A program made the position numbers and the translations under genes. From Gammaproteobacteria bacterium (GTDB lineage Bacteria; Pseudomonadota; Gammaproteobacteria; Xanthomonadales; Wenzhouxiangellaceae), in contig JAJFKX010000014.1 of assembly GCA_021772985.1 (NCBI GenBank), positions 142,481 to 183,566 of the forward strand: 41,086 nucleotides of DNA, read 5' to 3'. The notes under the pieces were generated by a model. The model made no database searches and was not told where the DNA came from. It saw nothing but the letters and a program-made list of their open reading frames with translations. This document shows positions 1 through 8,934 of the stretch, in pieces; positions within the stretch are counted from its first letter, which is position 1, and every line of letters begins with the position of its first letter.

Positions 1-3000
1 TTATCACCCAGCAGTTGGGCCGGCACCCCTTGTTCCAGCAGTGAGGCTTCATCCAACTCCTGGATGGCTTCCCGGCCGGCACACAGGTTTTGCCAGAATT
101 GACTGACATCATCAGCCTGCGGAAAACGTCCCGCTATACCAATAATCGCAATGGGTTCATCTGCGGCAACTGCGATTTTCTGCCCGGTTGTCAGTTGTTG
201 CAGATTGGAATTGTCATCGGACATACCAGTGTTACGCAAAAACTGCACCAGCGCAGCGATACTGGTATGAGTGAACAGCTCAACCGGTTCCAGCTCAACC
301 TCCAGCTCGCTGACAATCCGCTGATGGGCTGCGATCAGCAGCATCGAATGTCCACCGATATCAAAAAAATTATCGGTTAGCGCAAAGTTGTCATGCCCCA
401 GCAACTCCGACCAGATCTGTACCAGCTGGTCTTCCAGCTGACCGGTATCAGCTACTGATGGCATTTGTTTGCCTGTTGCTGTGTCCAGCAGTTTTTTACG
501 GTCCAGTTTGCCGCTGGCCAGCCGTGGCAGTTGCTGAGTAACCACCAAGCGTTCGGGTAACATGATTGCTGGCAGCTGTTCACGCAGCTGCGCTTTGACC
601 TGATCAGCTGTCAAGCTGCTTTCAGCAGCCACCGCTGCAGCGATACAGCTTGAATCAGGTTCACGGGTGTGCAGCCATACCGCACTTTCACTGACCCCGG
701 AAATCGCATTAAGCGTGCTTTCAATTTCATTCAATTCTATGCGCACACCACGCAGTTTTATCTGTCGATCGGTTCTGCCGATAAACACCAGTCGGCCATC
801 ACGATTAACCTTTACCCGATCTCCGGTACGGTAAAAGCGCTGCATTTCGCCGGCCTGTTCGTCACTGAAAAAGACCGCTTGCAGATCATCAGCATTGCCA
901 CAGTAACCCAAGGTCACCCCGGTACCGCCAATTACCAGTTCGCCGACTTCACCGACTGCGGCCAACTGCCCTGACTCATCCATTACCCGAATCCAGGTAT
1001 TGGCGATAGGCTGCCCAATATGGCTGGCGCAAGCTGCTGTGTTTACCCTGTTCAGGGTCGACCAGATGGTGGTTTCGGTAGGCCCATAGGCATTCCAGAG
1101 TTCGGCGGTACTGGCCAGCAGATTTTCCGCCAGGCTATGGTCCAGTGGTTCACCCCCGCAGATTACCCGCAGTTCCGGGTTACCCTGCCAGCCACATTTC
1201 AGCAGTAAGCGCCAGCTGCTCGGTGTTGCCTGGCACAAGTCGACAACCCCACTGTTCAACAACTCAATGATCTGCCCTGGGTTGGTCGCTGGAGAGCTAT
1301 CCGACAGGCATACTGTTGCTCCGGCAACCAGCGGCATGAATAATTCCAGTAAGGCAATATCAAAACTCAGGCTGGTTATTGCCAACATGCATTGGTGTTG
1401 CTGTATACCGGGAGCCTCAAGCATGCTTTGCAACAGGTTCGACAACATGGCGTGGGTAATTCGCACACCTTTGGGCTGACCGGTAGAACCGGAAGTAAAC
1501 ATGATGTAAGCCAGACTGTCGGCATCCGGGCTCGGCAGTTCGACAGCTGGCAACAGTTGTGCCGGTTCAGGCACCGCCAACAGCGGTATCGATAACTCAG
1601 GTATTGCCGACTGCAGTTCAGCCGATACAACCAGACCAGTGGCGCCTGCGGCTGCCAGCATATAGTCCATCCGCGCCGCTGGCAGCGTTGCATCAACCGG
1701 CACCCAGGCACAACCGGCCCTCCAGATACCAAGCAGTATGGCCACCATTGCCGGGGTTCGCTGCAGACAGACTCCCACTACTTGTGGTTGGTTACTGGTC
1801 TGCTGCTGCAACCATTGTGCATAGCTGTTGCTGATCGTATCCAGTTCAGCGTAATTAATCGCCTGGTCGGCAAACAACAGCGCTGGATGTTGGTGCCTGT
1901 CCTGCAGCTGATTGGCGAACAACTCCACAACCGTTAAATCTGTGTTGACTGTCTGATTGACGTTGGCATTTAAACCTGCCAGCAATGCTGCATCCTGTGC
2001 TGAAAAGTAATCCAGCTCATTAGCGTTGAGCTCACCTGCAACAATCTGTGCCATGGCTGCGCAAATTCGTTCCAGCACAAAACAATGATCATGCCAGGCA
2101 ACAGGCAAACTGCATTCCAATTCCAAGCTATCAGCACTATGCATCAAACCCAGATGCACCTGCCGCTCGGCAGCCAGCCAATGACCATGCTGTGTCTGGA
2201 GCAGCGAATCTTCAACTTCATCAGTCAAGCCGGAAATCAATAGCCAAGTAAAGTCTTGCGGTTGCCGGTGAGTCTTGTCGAAACCGTTAAACGCCAGGGG
2301 CTCGGTCTGCCTGAGCCAATCGGCCAGCCCCTGTTGATCCTGAGCTGGCCGGTAATATTGAGGTCCGCCAATCAACTTGGCGATAGTGTCATCGGTGGCA
2401 ATCGGCCAGCTGATAATTCCATGCCCGGCATCAGCAAAGCGGTTCATTAATAAAGCGGTTACCGCTACTACCAGCCTGACTGGTTCAAGTTGGTGTTGCC
2501 GGCAATAATCCTCGATATCAAGCAACTGCTGACCAGTCACAGATAGCCGGCTATAGTGCAACTGTGGTGCTAGCTGCTGAGCAGTTTGCCTGTGAATATC
2601 CAGTGCCGGTGTCGTTATTGCAGGGCAAGCTGACAGTAAGCCCGCCAGCCAATGTTGCCAGATTGTTTTACCCGGTAATGCAGTTGCCACCAACACACAG
2701 CAATCATCGGCCACCAGCAGACTGCCCAACTGATCATTGCTTACGTCTATTGACCGCTTGGCCTGGGCAACCGCAGCTGCTATTGATTGATCCTGGTCAA
2801 GCTGACAGCAACTGACTGCAACTGCTTTATCAGCAGCCGACCTGGTGTACATGTACAAATCATCTGCACCATCAATACCGGTACTGAAGTAACCGGGTAA
2901 TTGTTGATTCAACGCCACAATGGCCGGTTTTAGCTGTGCCAACACAGCTTGTCTATCAGTAGTCTCAGCAAATGGCAGCATAATGCAGAAACAGGGAATA

Positions 3001-4634
3001 TCCAGCTGCTGTTGCAAACCAAAATAACGCCGCCAATGAGGCGGCAACGGCCTGATGGTCTGTGCCTGTATCGCCAGCGAACCGGTAACCTGCTGAAGAT
3101 ACTGTTCCGGTACCGCCGTAATTTGTTTTAACTGTTCATTGCGGGGATCACAAAACGCGCTCAGCACATGCACAAACTGATCAGCAAACTGCTGAGCTAC
3201 AGCTGCAGACCAGATATCTTCCCGGTATTCCAGCTTGATCCGCAATCGGGCGCCATATTCCTGCACCACCAGCAATATCGCAAACACCGATTCGATCCGG
3301 TCTACAGGGCGGGCATTAATGGTCAGATCACCCAATGTCAACGCTTGCTGATCTGCATCTGCCACCAGATAGTTAAAGCCGATGCGCGATAAACCATCCA
3401 GGTTCAGATCAACTTCACCACGCAGGCGTAAAATGCCTTCCAGGGCTTCCAGCGATATTATCCGGTGTGTCAGCGAGGCATTAATCATTTCCGCATTGGC
3501 TTTGATCACACCGGCAATCCCGCCCTGTTCGTCCAGTCGGGCACGCATCACCACAGCATTGACAAACAGGCCGACCATGTTGTTGGTTTCAGGCATATCG
3601 CGGCTGGTGGCAGGCACAATAACCGGCACGTCCGGCTGACCGGTACGCAGTGCCCATAGCAGTTGGAAAGCACTGAGTACCACTGCAAACCGTGAAGTCT
3701 CGGTTGCCGCTGCCAATTGCCACAGCTGTTGGGCAAGCTGATCATCCAACTCCAGATGGATGGTCGCTGAAACGGCCTCCGAAAGTATTTGGCTGGATAC
3801 CCGCTGGGGCAGCAAGGCCGGCATGTCGGCTAACTGACTGCGCCAATAATCGATGCTTTGATCCAGTCCACCGGAATCCAGCAGGTTACGCTCCCAGGCG
3901 GCATAATCCGGGTATTGTGGAAGTGCTGATTGGTCAATTACTCCAATCGGACCGGCATAAGCCTGCACCAAATCACGGTACAACAACTCCACCGAACGGT
4001 CATCGGCAACGATGTGATGCACCGACATCACCAGCACATGCCGGTTGGCCTGTTCGCGGATCAGCCTGAGCTTAAACAGCCGCCCCTGCTCAAGTTCAAA
4101 ATGCGGTGCTGCCTGCCGTCCGCTAAGCCGGGTGCTTAATCCACTCAGCTGCTCAGCAGCAAGCCCGCTCAGGTCAATCAACTCGATTTCTACCGGCACC
4201 TGGCCGTAAACCATTTGCCGGGCATTACCGTTATGCCATTGAATCGCAGTTCTGAGCGCGTCATGTTTATTGACCACAACGTTCCAGGCCTGTGCCAGTC
4301 TGTCCACATCCAATCGTCCGGTTAATTCCCGCACACTGAAAATATTAAATGCACGGCTTCGCGGACTGAGTCGATCCAGCATGAAAAAAGCGTGCTGCGA
4401 TATGGACAATGGAAACGCAGTTGCGGTCTGTTCACGTGGTTGGCGAATCAGCGGCGGCAATTTTTGCTGCTGATCACCCAACAGTTGTACCAATTCGTCC
4501 CGATGTTTCCTGATACCGGCCCGCACGGTTTCACTCATCACATCCTGTGGCGCATCTACCAGCAGCTTGCCATCAGACACCTGCAGGCGGATATCCAGCT
4601 CACGCAGCCGCTCGAGAAGATCAGCCACCGTCAC
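1..4634 (-). CDS. NRPS-PKS megasynthase, partial (docking-C-[degenerate C]-A-PCP-KS...)
   Basis: Multidomain peptide synthetase whose 3' end lies beyond the left edge (about 1544 codons visible). The start is the GTG at 4634, whose GTGA overlaps the TGA of the preceding gene. Visible order: a TubC-type N-terminal docking domain (residues 1-55), a condensation domain (motif HHIVADD near 204, where HHxxxDG is usual), then about 370 residues (515-880) that resemble a second condensation domain without an HHxxxDG motif. An adenylation domain follows (core YIMFTSGSTGQPKG near 1043; A10 lysine in SGKLDRKK), then a PCP (GGHSM near 1428) and the start of a ketosynthase (EPIAIIGIAGRFP near 1495). My manual reading of the A-domain pocket is D-I-L-Q-I-G-A-I-W-K, close to glycine codes I remember. 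Domain calls are secure; the glycine prediction is tentative. The KS shows that a PKS module follows in the unseen part. Confidence 0.95.
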   Translation of the reverse strand, partial: MTVADLLERLRELDIRLQVSDGKLLVDAPQDVMSETVRAGIRKHRDELVQLLGDQQQKLPPLIRQPREQTATAFPLSISQHAFFMLDRLSPRSRAFNIFSVRELTGRLDVDRLAQAWNVVVNKHDALRTAIQWHNGNARQMVYGQVPVEIELIDLSGLAAEQLSGLSTRLSGRQAAPHFELEQGRLFKLRLIREQANRHVLVMSVHHIVADDRSVELLYRDLVQAYAGPIGVIDQSALPQYPDYAAWERNLLDSGGLDQSIDYWRSQLADMPALLPQRVSSQILSEAVSATIHLELDDQLAQQLWQLAAATETSRFAVVLSAFQLLWALRTGQPDVPVIVPATSRDMPETNNMVGLFVNAVVMRARLDEQGGIAGVIKANAEMINASLTHRIISLEALEGILRLRGEVDLNLDGLSRIGFNYLVADADQQALTLGDLTINARPVDRIESVFAILLVVQEYGARLRIKLEYREDIWSAAVAQQFADQFVHVLSAFCDPRNEQLKQITAVPEQYLQQVTGSLAIQAQTIRPLPPHWRRYFGLQQQLDIPCFCIMLPFAETTDRQAVLAQLKPAIVALNQQLPGYFSTGIDGADDLYMYTRSAADKAVAVSCCQLDQDQSIAAAVAQAKRSIDVSNDQLGSLLVADDCCVLVATALPGKTIWQHWLAGLLSACPAITTPALDIHRQTAQQLAPQLHYSRLSVTGQQLLDIEDYCRQHQLEPVRLVVAVTALLMNRFADAGHGIISWPIATDDTIAKLIGGPQYYRPAQDQQGLADWLRQTEPLAFNGFDKTHRQPQDFTWLLISGLTDEVEDSLLQTQHGHWLAAERQVHLGLMHSADSLELECSLPVAWHDHCFVLERICAAMAQIVAGELNANELDYFSAQDAALLAGLNANVNQTVNTDLTVVELFANQLQDRHQHPALLFADQAINYAELDTISNSYAQWLQQQTSNQPQVVGVCLQRTPAMVAILLGIWRAGCAWVPVDATLPAARMDYMLAAAGATGLVVSAELQSAIPELSIPLLAVPEPAQLLPAVELPSPDADSLAYIMFTSGSTGQPKGVRITHAMLSNLLQSMLEAPGIQQHQCMLAITSLSFDIALLELFMPLVAGATVCLSDSSPATNPGQIIELLNSGVVDLCQATPSSWRLLLKCGWQGNPELRVICGGEPLDHSLAENLLASTAELWNAYGPTETTIWSTLNRVNTAACASHIGQPIANTWIRVMDESGQLAAVGEVGELVIGGTGVTLGYCGNADDLQAVFFSDEQAGEMQRFYRTGDRVKVNRDGRLVFIGRTDRQIKLRGVRIELNEIESTLNAISGVSESAVWLHTREPDSSCIAAAVAAESSLTADQVKAQLREQLPAIMLPERLVVTQQLPRLASGKLDRKKLLDTATGKQMPSVADTGQLEDQLVQIWSELLGHDNFALTDNFFDIGGHSMLLIAAHQRIVSELEVELEPVELFTHTSIAALVQFLRNTGMSDDNSNLQQLTTGQKIAVAADEPIAIIGIAGRFPQADDVSQFWQNLCAGREAIQELDEASLLEQGVPAQLLGD

Positions 4635-7246
4635 ATCACAAACCTCTCACGCTGCTGCTGATCACTGTCGATCAACGGCGCTTCGCTTAATAAGCTGTCC
4701 AATGGCTTTTGGGGATTGGCCAGCAACTGCGCCAGCAATGATTCATAAGCCTGTGCCAACAGGGTAATGTCTGCACCGGCATAGACTGCTGCATCAAATG
4801 CCCAGTTACATATCCTTTGCCCTGGCCGATCATGGATCGCCAGCACCAGGTCATGGGTTACTCCGGCCTGGCTCAGGTTTTCAGACACAGGCTGATAGGG
4901 TTGCCTTTGCAGTGCGTCATCAGCAACAGGTTTTGATCCCGATAACCAGCTGAATAAAGTCTGAAACAACAACGGCCGAAACGGTTCCCTATTGATCGGC
5001 GCCAACTTCACCAGCTCCATAAAAGCAACCCGGTCATTACTGATCGCTTGCCTGATAGACCCGGCGTGTTGCCGGATTAGATCGGTCAACGACAATTGCA
5101 GCCATTCAGCGGCCAACATCACCGGCACTGTATTGACAAAACAACCAACCAGATCACGATTGGGATGGCCACTGCGTCCATCAGTGGTGACCCCGACAGA
5201 TACCGATTCTGATTTTGAGTGTTGCAGTAGCAACACCCCATAAACGCTGAACATTATCAGAAAATCGGTCACTTTTAATTGTGCTGCTAACCTGCTGACA
5301 GATTTACTCAATGGCTGATCCAGGACTTTTTGAAATTCAAACCCTGCACAGCTTTGTCGGGCATCTGCCAGTTCAATACCCAGCTTCAGCGATGCTGGTG
5401 GCTGCTGTAATTGTGTTCGCCAATAGTCACGCTGCTGTTGAGCCTCCGGACTGCTTGCCTGCCAATTGGAAATTTCCGCCAGGTCGGCATAGCTGAAACC
5501 AATCTCAGACAGCCTGGCTGGCTCGCCTTTGAGATGATTGGCATACGATCGCTCAAGGTCACGCCAGATTATTTCCAGTGATACATAATCAGCGATAATG
5601 TGATGGACTACCAACAGCAGCACACATTCCGTGCCGCTTGCAGCACGCTGATTGACTGCCAGATGAAACTGGCACAATTGGTCTTGCGACAGCGCCATGG
5701 ATTTGGTTGAACATTGCTCAATCCATTGCTGGACTGCTGTTGCATCCAGGTCATTAAATCGGTGAATGTGTAAAGCGATGTCAGGTTCAACCTTAAACAG
5801 TATTTGTACCTGATCGGTGGTTGCGCTGAACTGCGCAGATAACATCGGATGTCGCAGCGCCAGCGTGTTTAATGCCTGCTGTAACTTAGCTGTATCAACA
5901 TCTGGATTCACCCGCACCGGATAACGCAGCAGATGACCAATATGCTCTGGCATAATCCGACTCTGGTAGTAGATAGCCGTTTGTGCCTGGCTGGCCAGGT
6001 ATGGCCCGACCCTTGCGAGTTGGTCATCATCACCTTTGGGTATAAAAATCGATGCCGACTCTTCGCTATCCAGTTGCTCTGTCAGTTTAAACATAATCTG
6101 CTCAACTGACGGCCGCTCCAGCAAAGTTGCCGCGAGCAACGGCTTAGCAAAAGACTGTTGAAACAAGCTGGCTAATTCCATTGCCATGATCGAATCCAGC
6201 GCCAAAGCCTTGCCGACCATCTCCGCAGCCGTCAGCTGCGCTACCGAATAACCGGTCACCTGGGCCAGCATGCTCAGCAACTGTTGCTTAATACTTTGAT
6301 CATTGATTGGAGCTGAAGATTCTGATCCAGCAGTGATTGCCGATTTTATCTGCAAGCTACGCTTGGAATCAGTAGCAATTTTCAGCCTCACTTCAGCAAT
6401 AGCTTCTGAATGACTGATTATTAACATCCAGCCTTCACTATGCCTTTGTTGATGTGGCAGCCGGGCAATAGAAAATAATCGAGCCAATGGTTCAATGCTG
6501 CTCAGTTCTGCATCCGCCGCCACTTGTGCCAGTAGTGTGATAGCCGCCAGTATTGGCGGCTGGTCAGCCTGCCAGGCAAGTTTGGTCGGCTGTCCTGCAG
6601 ACCCACTTTCGGAAATACCCTTGGTTTCAGTAACGGCAGGTAACTGACTGACCAATAACTCTGTGTCGGCAGTCCTGGCGGGAGCCCGCAACAGCGCTGG
6701 TAATCCCGAAACCGTTAATTGCAAAGGCTGTTGCCTGTCCAATAACCGTCGAGGACTTGTACTCAGCAGCAGACTGGTAAGCAAAGGTTGCTCGTCGCCC
6801 GTTGACTGATCCGCTTGCGCAACGTCCGGTAGCCAGTCACAGCCAACAATCAGACAATGCGAAACAACGGCTTGCTGCAGATCTGAGCAAGCGCGTTGAA
6901 TGGCTGTTAATTCCTGGTTATCCGAACCGCTTAATAAAGTGAAAGATTCTACCCCAGGGTGACCGAGCATAAGCTGCTGCAACTCGGATACCGATGCCAA
7001 CAATCGCCTTGCTGTGTTGTCGCCGGGTACCAATGGTGAAGTGTTAGCTGCTAGATATACGCGACAATTTGCCTGTCCGGCGACCTGCTCAATACCTTGC
7101 TGGATGTCGTCTATTCGCCTGAACCCACAATCCCACGCGTGCAAATAGATAGGCAATGTTGCCCCGTGCCGGCCCTGACCCTGCTGTAAAGCCTCGATAG
7201 CTCGAATTGCACGTGCAAACATTGTGTTTGCCCTCGCGTGAAACAC
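4631..7246 (-). CDS. Assembly-line protein: unassigned N-terminal region - ACP - condensation domain
   Basis: First gene of the leftmost operon, overlapping the next NRPS gene by four bases. The start is uncertain. GTG at 7246 follows a perfect AGGAGG (7256-7261) by 9 nt; ATG at 7222 follows GAGGG by 8 nt; the open frame extends to 7327. Residues 1 to about 300 have no motif I can identify firmly; the pattern faintly recalls a degenerate ketosynthase or thiolase fold without the Cys/His residues. A carrier domain follows, with LALDSIMAMEL giving the phosphopantetheine serine near residue 351. From about 420 to the end there is a complete condensation domain with HHIIADYVS near 545, so the usual Gly after Asp is Tyr. 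The protein ends in this C domain with no A domain, and the next protein begins with another C domain. It probably accepts or relays the chain from another assembly-line protein. Confidence 0.85.
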   Translation of the reverse strand: MFHARANTMFARAIRAIEALQQGQGRHGATLPIYLHAWDCGFRRIDDIQQGIEQVAGQANCRVYLAANTSPLVPGDNTARRLLASVSELQQLMLGHPGVESFTLLSGSDNQELTAIQRACSDLQQAVVSHCLIVGCDWLPDVAQADQSTGDEQPLLTSLLLSTSPRRLLDRQQPLQLTVSGLPALLRAPARTADTELLVSQLPAVTETKGISESGSAGQPTKLAWQADQPPILAAITLLAQVAADAELSSIEPLARLFSIARLPHQQRHSEGWMLIISHSEAIAEVRLKIATDSKRSLQIKSAITAGSESSAPINDQSIKQQLLSMLAQVTGYSVAQLTAAEMVGKALALDSIMAMELASLFQQSFAKPLLAATLLERPSVEQIMFKLTEQLDSEESASIFIPKGDDDQLARVGPYLASQAQTAIYYQSRIMPEHIGHLLRYPVRVNPDVDTAKLQQALNTLALRHPMLSAQFSATTDQVQILFKVEPDIALHIHRFNDLDATAVQQWIEQCSTKSMALSQDQLCQFHLAVNQRAASGTECVLLLVVHHIIADYVSLEIIWRDLERSYANHLKGEPARLSEIGFSYADLAEISNWQASSPEAQQQRDYWRTQLQQPPASLKLGIELADARQSCAGFEFQKVLDQPLSKSVSRLAAQLKVTDFLIMFSVYGVLLLQHSKSESVSVGVTTDGRSGHPNRDLVGCFVNTVPVMLAAEWLQLSLTDLIRQHAGSIRQAISNDRVAFMELVKLAPINREPFRPLLFQTLFSWLSGSKPVADDALQRQPYQPVSENLSQAGVTHDLVLAIHDRPGQRICNWAFDAAVYAGADITLLAQAYESLLAQLLANPQKPLDSLLSEAPLIDSDQQQRERFVM

Positions 7247-7494
7247 TGAACCATGCCTCCTTGCATATAGAGCATTTGATTGTAGTCCAGCACCTGTGCA
7301 AATTCCATGCAAGCCGCAGTCCGACAAGTATTCAACAGCCTCAGATTAAATCCGCGCAAAGCGCAGGTGTGCATTTTGCAGCTGCTAGTCAATCATAATT
7401 AGTAGATAGTTAGGTAAAAACCGATACTGAATGCTTGCATTAGCAGCAGCCGCAACTTAGAGTTCAGTGATACCTGCACAATAGGATGTTCTGC
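7247..7494. promoter_or_regulatory. Divergent intergenic region between operon B and the RidA-like gene
   Basis: This interval of about 250 bp separates the minus-strand start of the ACP-C protein from the plus-strand RidA-like lipoprotein gene, so promoters for both must lie here or just inside the coding ends. It contains the AGGAGG ribosome-binding site for the minus-strand gene at 7256-7261 and an AT-rich stretch around 7390-7420. I could not identify a convincing -35/-10 pair for either direction. Confidence 0.35.
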
Positions 7495-8028
7495 ATGTCG
7501 ATACTTAGTAAAACCGGATTATTAATCTGCATGCTGGCCAGTTTGGCTGCCTGCCAGCAACCAAGCGGCGACCCAGCCGGCAATACCAACAATAGCTCCA
7601 CGCCGGCAGCGGCAGTTGATACCGGCCCGCTGGTAGAGTACCTGAGCCCTGATACCCATTTTGAAAGCGAGGCCTACTCGCAAATTGCCATTACCCGCAA
7701 TTCAGGCAAAACCTACTACATCTCCGGCCAGATTCCGATTGACGAAGAATATAACCTGCTGGCAGCCGATGATCTGCGCGGACAGACCAAAGCGGTTTTG
7801 AACAACCTTGACATGGCCTTGAGCGCGGCTGGGATTAGCAAGGATGATGTGGTCAAAACCAATGTTTATATTGTCAGCCAGGATTCCCGCGATTCATTTC
7901 TGGTGGCCGAAGAACTGGTCGCCTATTTCGAACGTGAAGAACTGCCGGCATCCACCATGACCGGGGTGCCATTTATTGTGGTTGATGGGGTACTGGTACA
8001 GATTGATGCTATTGCGGTGACGAATTAA
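7495..8028 (+). CDS. RidA/YjgF-family lipoprotein
   Basis: Precursor of 177 residues with a lipoprotein signal: a hydrophobic stretch followed by the lipobox Leu-Ala-Ala-Cys at residues 17-20. The mature protein should be anchored in a membrane and face the periplasm. A low-complexity Asn/Ser/Ala/Thr linker leads into a RidA (YjgF/YER057c/UK114) domain covering the C-terminal 120 residues, recognised by YYISGQIPID, QTKAVLNNLDMALSAAG and LVQIDAIAV. Cytosolic RidA enzymes hydrolyse reactive enamines and imines using an arginine in a PARS-type motif. The matching stretch here reads PASTMTG, so that Arg is missing and imine deamination is doubtful. The start at 7495 is preferred over the in-frame ATG at 7486 because AGGA (7483-7486) lies 8 nt upstream. 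The gene sits between operon B and the small secreted protein with no clear functional link to the synthetases. Confidence 0.85.
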   Translation: MSILSKTGLLICMLASLAACQQPSGDPAGNTNNSSTPAAAVDTGPLVEYLSPDTHFESEAYSQIAITRNSGKTYYISGQIPIDEEYNLLAADDLRGQTKAVLNNLDMALSAAGISKDDVVKTNVYIVSQDSRDSFLVAEELVAYFEREELPASTMTGVPFIVVDGVLVQIDAIAVTN

Positions 8029-8345
8029 GCGGGGCACCCTACAAGCTAATTCAACATCAGACATCTACGCAACCGGCATCAAACAACCCATCGGTCGTTC
8101 TTATAGCTATGCCGGCCTGATACCAACTGCAATGGCTATCAGTATTGGTTGAGGACTGATATTGTCAGCTATAGTGTTGATACCCTCCACATTGCAAGAT
8201 TCGACCACTTGGTCGATCCCGATTTGTTTTGCAGAAAAAAGAAAGTTTTGGGTGCCCGACATTTATAGTGTCTGGCGAAGAGCCTAGAAGGCCCTTCACC
8301 GGGTTTATGCGGTCTTAACGACACGCATTGGAAGAGCTGGCTCCA
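8029..8345. other. Intergenic stretch, no gene seen; contains a small inverted repeat
   Basis: About 317 bp between the convergent RidA-like gene and the small secreted protein gene. I see no open frame with a credible start and no RNA gene. A perfect 6-bp inverted repeat (TCGACC / GGTCGA with a 4-nt loop) lies at 8201-8216, followed on the plus strand by a T-rich stretch. It might act as a weak terminator for the RidA-like gene but is 170 nt past the stop. A second short near-palindrome, around GAAGGCCCTTC, lies near 8290. Confidence 0.4.
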
Positions 8346-8633
8346 CTAGTAGATAAAATTCAAACAAATTTCCAATTCAAACTCCGCCATCATCAAGTCA
8401 AATTCCGCGAATAACAGTTCATCCCATAAAGATGTGCAGTACGGATTGCTTAACGGGCCATCCGGGCAATTGGCTGAGTACTCTGAGAAGGTTGAAAGGA
8501 AGTTCTGCTCACCATCCAACACGGCTGATAATTCTGACTCACACCCTCTGCTATATGCATTAGCGTCATTAAAATATCCTGAGCCTAGAAATACAAAACA
8601 AAAAACCATTGATAAAATAAATTGCTTACTCAT
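8346..8633 (-). CDS. Small secreted protein of unknown function
   Basis: A 95-residue open frame that I do not recognise. The ATG at 8633 is chosen because GGGAG (8639-8643) stands 5 nt upstream; the longer frame to 8729 would put a non-signal extension in front. The N-terminus is a typical signal peptide: Lys near the start, hydrophobic core FILSMVFCFVFLGSG, and likely cleavage after Ala-Asn-Ala near residue 26. The mature part of about 69 residues is acidic, with four cysteines that could form two disulfides in the periplasm or outside the cell, and it ends in an acidic amphipathic stretch rich in Glu, Phe, Leu and Met. It is AT-richer than the synthetase genes and could have a different history. 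It lies downstream of the LytTR regulator on the same strand, about 296 bp away. Confidence 0.6.
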   Translation of the reverse strand: MSKQFILSMVFCFVFLGSGYFNDANAYSRGCESELSAVLDGEQNFLSTFSEYSANCPDGPLSNPYCTSLWDELLFAEFDLMMAEFELEICLNFIY

Positions 8634-8914
8634 GATAACTCCCGTGTCATCCAAATTAATAAAATGCTGCAGCACTAAAGCTGCCCGCACATTCAATATA
8701 CAAATCCATGGCAGCTTGCATAGGGCCAAGGTACGAAAACTGACGTATTAGGGATGAAATAACTTTTTAGAGGCACACAATGATGGTTTCAGGCTATTCT
8801 TGCCCCAATTTGATGGGCAATATGACAAGCTTGCAGGCCGTAAAAAATTGCACAAGAATTTGTAGAAAGACCTATCTACTTCTATAAACTGTAACGCTTG
8901 TTAATCAGATGAAA

Positions 8915-8934
8915 ATTAGCTGATATCAACTAAT
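8915..8934 (-). terminator. Possible terminator hairpin after the LytTR regulator gene
   Basis: A 20-bp inverted repeat (ATTAGTTGATATCAGCTAAT read on the minus strand, one mismatched pair) overlaps the stop codon of the response regulator and is followed on that strand by TTTC. The stem is AT-rich with no real loop and the T tract is short, so it would be a weak intrinsic terminator. It could instead be a palindromic protein-binding site. Confidence 0.3.
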
